Source of the DNA: Piezodorus guildinii
Lineage: Eukaryota > Arthropoda > Insecta > Hemiptera > Pentatomidae
Direction of reading: 5' to 3'
Assembly: GCA_023052935.1 (NCBI GenBank)
Contig: CM041295.1
Coordinates: forward strand, 22,881,806 to 22,945,805
Length of the DNA: 64,000 bases
The notes below the pieces were generated by a model. That model saw nothing but the letters and a program-made list of their open reading frames with translations. It made no database searches and was not told the origin of the DNA. A program made the position numbers and the translations under genes. The number at the start of each line of letters is the position of its first letter. Position 1 is the stretch's first letter. Positions 59,137-64,000 of the stretch are shown piece by piece.

Positions 59137-61149
59137 TATATGGGGTGTATACACACACATGCATATAAACCTCTATTAAGTCAAATAATTTTTAATGAAG
59201 TCATATAAATCAATACAAAATCAAGTGGCATGTTTAAGGAAAACTCTGACTTAATGAGAAGACGGTCAATTATTAAAATAAATTTCACATAGACACATAG
59301 TTCATCTTAAATTATGATATAGCATAGATCATTTAATGATAAACACTTAAATAACATGGTGTATACAAGACAGAACCATTTATGCATACAATAAAAATAG
59401 ACAAGTTTTAACATTTATTCTATATTGATTATATTTATCCAGGATTAACCTGATTATAAATCTAACCCCAAGTAATATTTAATACAACATAAGAGCTATA
59501 TCATCACAAAAAAAAATCCTCTTCTCATATAAATATTCTATTTTTTAAAATTAATTACTGTTATAAATTACTGAATCATCAAACAATGTTTCAATGCATA
59601 TAATACAAATTATAAAGTAAAACACTAAATTATTGTATTAAGGAACACGAGCAGCAGCTTCATAATATTAAAAACAAATTAAATAAATGATGATAAAATA
59701 TTAGTTTTTCCAAATAAATAACTAACGTATTTTCTATTCTCCTAAATATTACTGGAATACTTTGGTGTAAATATCTAATATAATAATCAACATATAACCA
59801 CTTATACTTTACATGACTATAATGGCAAAAACAGGCGTATTCTCACATGCCCACACTTTTTAAGATTTACAAAGAGTTTTTTATATGATAAATAGGGATA
59901 ATACATAAAAATACAAATTTATTATATGCTTCACAAAACACCATATCATGCCTTTAACTATGATGGCACAACATTTGGATGCTATAATATTAAAGTATTG
60001 TCTATAATTGAAAACTTATTTTCATAATAACAAATTTACATTATGCTCAAAACGATTAAGCATAAAATATATAATTCCAGGAAATACTTCTAATAATCTA
60101 TAATTTACAAGCTAGAGTTGGATTCTGTACAATAGCAAGTAAGCAAAAACTATATATGTTTAAGATAAACATATGCACTAATGGTTTCGATTTCATTACC
60201 AAGCATACAACAAATTTATGAATCAAAACCAATAACTATCATATCTGTGACAAGAAAAAAATATACATAACATAAAGAATATAAAACTCTTAACGAAAGA
60301 TTAATGTGGAGTAAGCATCTAAAATTAATATCCCAACAAAAGTTTCACAAATGACAACATAAACAAATTTTAAAATTTAACTTCTTGCCAAAATATTTTA
60401 CTTTATAAGAACTAAGGAACTATATTTCATAATTATATAAAATGATTCAGTACATATCCAATGATTTCTTATATTTTTCTAATAACACAATTTTTGACAT
60501 AAAAGAAACTTTCGATAGACAATAAATAATATTCAACATATAAGTAAACTTTAACATACAATTTTTAAATATTTCATATTTCTGCATCACATTTTCCCTT
60601 GAACTTTTTAAATTCACTTTAATGAAAATTACATATTTCTTTAGTACAGCAGTCAGTACTAAATAAACAAAATGAAACTAGAATAATATCATAAATAAAC
60701 ATTCACAAAATTGTAAAAATAAGAGCAATAAAAGTCTTTATATCATAATGCGAATTCCAAAAAAAAAAAAAACTGGAGAACTCAATTTAGTAATTAATAA
60801 TAAATTATTTGCTATCTATGCATATTAGATTTATAACTTATTAGACAGAAGTAAATACTTAGAAATAACTTTTGAATAAAGGATCTTTATTAATTTAATA
60901 TTTGAAAAAAAAAAAAACCGAAGAATAGGAAAAAATTAAACCAATGAACTTTAAAATGATAAAATTTGTGTCAAAACAGGTAGTAAATTTTTTAATGTTG
61001 TGGGTCTAAATAATAATTTGTTTTCAAACCTAAATATTTTTGAAACATTTAAAAACATAAGATTATAAGGTAACTATATTAAGCATTACAAAGTTTTATT
61101 TAAATACAGATCTCAGATTATCTTACACAATGTTTGTTATTCTCTTATT
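57601..61149. other. Very AT-rich DNA downstream of AP-2 alpha, likely including its 3' UTR
   Basis: No gene or dated element seen apart from the AT microsatellite. Polyadenylation site for AP-2 alpha cannot be picked among the many AATAAA-like words. Confidence 0.4.
59092..59141. repeat. (AT)n microsatellite
   Basis: About 50 bp of TA repeat flanked by ATGTATG words. Confidence 0.95.
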
Positions 61150-61227
61150 TTAGAACTGATCAGAAAGAAGTTCACATATTTCTTGAGATACTGACTCTTT
61201 ACTTGATCTTACAGTAAGCCGATACAT
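61150..61227 (-). CDS. AP2A: AP-2 complex alpha subunit, last exon
   Basis: Codes MYRLTVRSSKESVSQEICEL, then LSDQF and TAA (61150-61152). It follows QAQ of the previous exon in phase 0, matching the NLQAQMYRLT..SK..VS..+C.LL..QF end of AP-2 alpha in animals. Acceptor TTTACAG ends at 61228. This is the tail of the platform subdomain of the appendage. Confidence 0.96.
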   Translation of the reverse strand: MYRLTVRSSKESVSQEICELLSDQF

Positions 61228-61349
61228 CTGTAAAGAAGATAAAGAAATATTTATAAATATTCTTTTCATTTTCAGCACTTGTGCTAAGAAATTGATGTTT
61301 AATTACTAACATATTCTGAGATAAAAACCTGTACCTCAAAATAAATGAT

Positions 61350-61430
61350 TATTCTGCCACAGCTGGGATTCAAACCCAGAATCTGGAGAACATTAATCTA
61401 GAGCTCAAACTTCTAGACCTTATGAGAAAA
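61350..61430 (-). repeat. tRNA-like SINE remnant
   Basis: In the AP-2 alpha intron. Minus strand: GAGCTCTAGATTAATG, then CTGGGTTTGAATCCCAG, a perfect 5-bp T-arm with B box, then CTGTGGCA. The 5' acceptor strand to pair with CTGTGGC is not found, so it is not a working tRNA gene. Confidence 0.5.
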
Positions 61431-61697
61431 TTTCACAGTGAAGTCCATTTATAAATACTATGCCTGATTTCCAATTTCAATCTTTCCCTTTGAATTAATG
61501 AAAATTAATTTTTACTGGGATCTTTCGTCCCTTAAGATTAAAATACAATGAACAGAATAAGTCCACTTTGGCTCTATTTACTACATGGTTATCTAATCAA
61601 CTAATAAATTATTAACTAATATAAAGACAAAATAAATAAAAGATACAAATAAAAACAGGTAAGAACTTTAAATGAATTTAGTTGTGAATTATTAAGT

Positions 61698-61935
61698 CAA
61701 GGAGCCCGTGGCTGTTTGGCTAGCACGCTAACCTACCGCACTAAAGGATGTAAGTTCGAATCCCAGCACCTGGATGACAAGAATATAATTAAATAGGGAT
61801 TTACTCACAACCTCCCCCTGATAATGTGAGGCCAATCAGCAACTGGTGGCTACTCATAAAAATAGGGGTAGAGAATGATGACTCTACCCTATAAATTATC
61901 ATCGAGTATCACAGTGTGGAATGTTAGGAAACCAT
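61698..61935 (+). mobile_element. tRNA-derived SINE, longer version with B box
   Basis: Head GGAGCCCGTGGCTGTTTGGC, TAGCACGCTAAC (A box), then GTAAGTTCGAATCCCAG (B box), then a body (ACTCACAACCTCCCCC, then a TGTGAGGCC.ATCAGC..C and GTGGCTACTCA segment) shared with the 51.84-52.08 kb SINE. It ends without an evident GAA tail. Located in the AP-2 alpha intron. Confidence 0.85.
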
Positions 61936-61984
61936 ACTATTAATTAGGAAGATATAGAAAACTAAAAAAATATTAATTCAAAAT

Positions 61985-62730
61985 CTATTACATATGTGCG
62001 GAAGATGATTTTCAAGGAGGTGATAATAAATGGTGTTTGAAAATGGTTGGAGATGACACTTACAGAGGGAGATGGGTAAAGAGTTTCAAAGTGTGGTAGC
62101 ATGGATGATAAAGGACTTTTTAAAGGAACTAGTTCTATGAGGGTAAATATAGATTGGCAGGCTGAGATCTTGTGTTTAGGGTGTTCACCGAAGAGTGCAA
62201 AGTAAGCAGGTATTTTCTACAGGATTCAGGATAGAGTAACCCTTGACCAGAATACCTATATATCCTATAAATCAATCTTTTTAACTTCATCTCCTATTCA
62301 CTACTGAGTCCTCTATATAATAGGTAGTACTCCATAGTCAAAGTGGTGGAATACGAAGGAGGATACTATGGGTGGATGACTAATTCTAGAAAAAAAGTAA
62401 CGGAAACCTAGGAGCTGTTTAAGGATTGATATGGATTTATTTGTGACCTAGGAAATATACATACTAGTGGTGCTGGGAATGTCAGATAAATTTAGGTAGG
62501 TCATCTATATATGTTAAAAATAAGGTCGGTGAGAGGGATGATCCTTAGGGAACACCTCGGGAGAGAGTAAATCAATGGTGAGGAAGGTTTGTTGGGAATA
62601 ATGACAGTCTGGGAATGGAGCAATGAGGACTGGAGCCAGCTCAAGGCACTATTGGACAGCGAAATTTCTTGTAGTTTTAGAGCGTAAGATTGCGTGAATG
62701 ACACTTTTAAAGACTTTATATAAATAAGAT
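61985..62730 (-). pseudogene. Jockey/CR1-like LINE fragment in the AP-2 alpha intron
   Basis: Minus strand: SLSNSALSWLQSSLLHSQTV (RT, between palm A and the GVPQGS turn), a damaged GVPQGS region, PLTDLIFNIYR, then a decayed thumb with HHFDYGVLP and the C-terminal SFKKSFIIHATTLWNSLPIS. The YXDD region is deleted or unrecognisable. Stops throughout. The C-terminal motif also occurs, weaker, in the element at 31.8-32.8 kb. Confidence 0.8.
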
Positions 62731-63445
62731 TTTTTGCTATAAAAAAATTATAAATAAGATTTCTTTAGTTTAAAGTATAATCTTTTATTGAATAAACAAT
62801 GACAGAGCAAAGAAGACATTATAGAATGAAAAATAAGTTCTTTACATTCTTTCATTGGATAAAGCTTATCTGTCAGTTACATTATAGGTTTCAATTAATT
62901 ATCTCAGAAATCAGTCAGAAACCAAAAATTATTCTTGTCTAAATCACTTTCCCATATCTTCTTACTTGAAATAAATCCAAAGGTTTAGATTTACTTTTAA
63001 TGGAAATCCTATTCCTTATCTTTGATAAAAAAAAAATAAAATAAAATAATTAAAATTACTTAGGATTATGAATTTTTTTTTTTTTTTTTCAATCTCCTAA
63101 TATAAACTTATATTTTATAAGCACATTGTTAAAATTTCCTGAATCTTTTGTTTTTCAATGGTACATTATACATCTATACTACTGTTCAAATTTCAGATTT
63201 TGAAGATAAGATTTAACTCATAATAAAAATAAAGAAGACTTAATCATATACTGTCATAATAAGTTTAATCAAAATTGTTTAGGAGAAAAGGGTAAAAATG
63301 AGTAAAATAAAAGATGTTAAATGGCATTTTAACTAAGCAGATTTTAGTTTCGGTTTTGCTGTAACATATATCACTAAAATCGACTCATTGGACATGCTAC
63401 TAATTGCAGAAAATAAAATTAATTTTCATTAACAATGGTACATAC

Positions 63446-63650
63446 TTGGGCTTGCTTATTAGGCTCTAGACGCAGAAGACATCCTATTTGCTGAGTTCTG
63501 GTATGAACAATACCAGCACAAACAAAATTATCAGGGTTGGGGTCAATGCCATCAAGTAACTGCATTCCAAATCCAATAAGCTTTGTTCTAGTGGCCATTA
63601 AATCCATTCCTTGAGTGGCACGGAATATTAACTGGGATTTCTGCGGATTA
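63446..63650 (-). CDS. AP2A: AP-2 complex alpha subunit, penultimate exon
   Basis: Phase 2 in, phase 0 out. Codes NPQKSQLIFRATQGMDL, then TKLIGFGMQLLDGIDPNPDN, then FVCAGIVHTRTQQIGCLLRL, EPNKQAQ. The IGFG..LL...DPNP.NFV.AGI.HT...QIGCLLRLEPN block is nearly invariant in animal AP-2 alpha and forms most of the appendage platform that binds DPF/FxDxF endocytic accessory proteins. Donor GTATGT; acceptor CCTACAG. Confidence 0.97.
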
Positions 63651-63730
63651 CTGTAGGAATAAAACATAAATAAATAAGAAGTAGATAAAGTAATATCTTC
63701 TTTAAATAATTTTTTAAACATGGATCTTAC

Positions 63731-63875
63731 CCGCCAAGATTCTTCCATCTTGCAAAAAATGATTCACCATTCATTTCAGTTGGTTCAAAGAATTTATTTA
63801 TGAATATAGGAAGCTTAATCGTCAACTTCTGAGGAACATTATTATAGATGAAAGAAATGTTCATACTTGGAGCAT
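63731..63875 (-). CDS. AP2A: AP-2 complex alpha subunit, third-last exon
   Basis: AP-2 alpha is a large subunit of the plasma-membrane clathrin adaptor; the C-terminal appendage recruits endocytic accessory proteins. This exon codes APSMNISFIYNNVPQKLTIK, then LPIFINKFFEPTEMNGESFF, then ARWKNLGG. LP...NKFF.PTEM..E.FF.RW..L is the signature of the alpha appendage platform. Acceptor CTTCTAG ends at 63876 and donor GTAAGA is at 63730; phase 2 joins exactly to the next exon. The rest of the gene (trunk, linker, sandwich subdomain) lies beyond the right edge. Confidence 0.96.
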
Positions 63876-64000
63876 CTAGAAGATTCAAATTGACATAAAT
63901 TAATTTTTATAAACATATCATTTAAATGTTTCGAGATGGAAGTATAACAAAATAGATAATATAAGAATACATTTTACTATGATAAAGATTTTTTGTAAAA
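63876..64000 (-). other. AP2A: AP-2 alpha intron running off the right edge
   Basis: AT-rich intronic sequence upstream of the exon ending at 63875; no further exon in the window. Confidence 0.7.

Noticed and set aside
61350..61430. A functional tRNA gene
   Set aside because: T-arm and B box are good, but there is no 5' acceptor strand and the D-arm region is poor; it fits a SINE remnant.

Overview
The window looks like nuclear DNA of an arthropod. It is very AT-rich, split-gene DNA loaded with dead transposable elements of many classes: Jockey, RTE-like, R1/I-like with RNase H, R2-like and Penelope-like retroelements, Ty3/gypsy, three mariners, a Tc1-like element, a piggyBac-like MITE and tRNA-derived SINEs. 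There are no bacterial-style operons. A copepod such as a sea louse would fit the AT-richness and the repeat mix, but that is a guess and the species is not proven.

Three host genes are supported. (1) Plus strand, about 8.2-12.8 kb: a secreted ten-cysteine UPAR/Ly6-domain protein of the quiver/sleepless-like group, in four exons. (2) Minus strand, 48.1 to 28.1 kb: a PPM1A/PPM1B-type metal-dependent Ser/Thr phosphatase. Five exons are secure, a very short sixth is predicted, and splice phases agree throughout. (3) Minus strand, 63.9 to 61.1 kb: the last three exons of the AP-2 clathrin adaptor alpha subunit (appendage/platform domain), continuing beyond the right edge. The three do not obviously work together; this is ordinary eukaryotic gene spacing.

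Layout: 1-8 kb is a transposon graveyard (SINE-like piece, deleted mariner, Jockey RT, gypsy pol with LTR pieces, second mariner). 8-13.7 kb is the Ly6 gene. 13.7-28 kb is AT-rich and gene-poor; it has a piggyBac-like MITE, a perfect 116-bp-arm palindrome, microsatellites, and a locally triplicated stretch with a GC-richer exon-like ORF at 25.85-26.01 kb. 28-48 kb is the phosphatase gene, whose introns hold LINE fragments, a TIR-complete mariner, a second palindrome and a roughly 185-bp tandem array. 49-57.6 kb is nested mobile DNA: a LINE with RNase H, a Tc1 element carrying both a SINE with exact 12-bp duplications and a foldback, a Penelope-like relic, and an RTE-like LINE split by an R2-like LINE. 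57.6-64 kb is AT-rich DNA downstream of the AP-2 alpha stop codon, then that gene's exons interspersed with SINE and LINE fragments.

No convincing new functional system was found. The items most worth a second look are the two perfect palindromes that relate to a Penelope-like tail with a hammerhead-like core, the exon-like island at 25.9 kb, and the short dispersed repeat shared by 34.7 and 52.6 kb.
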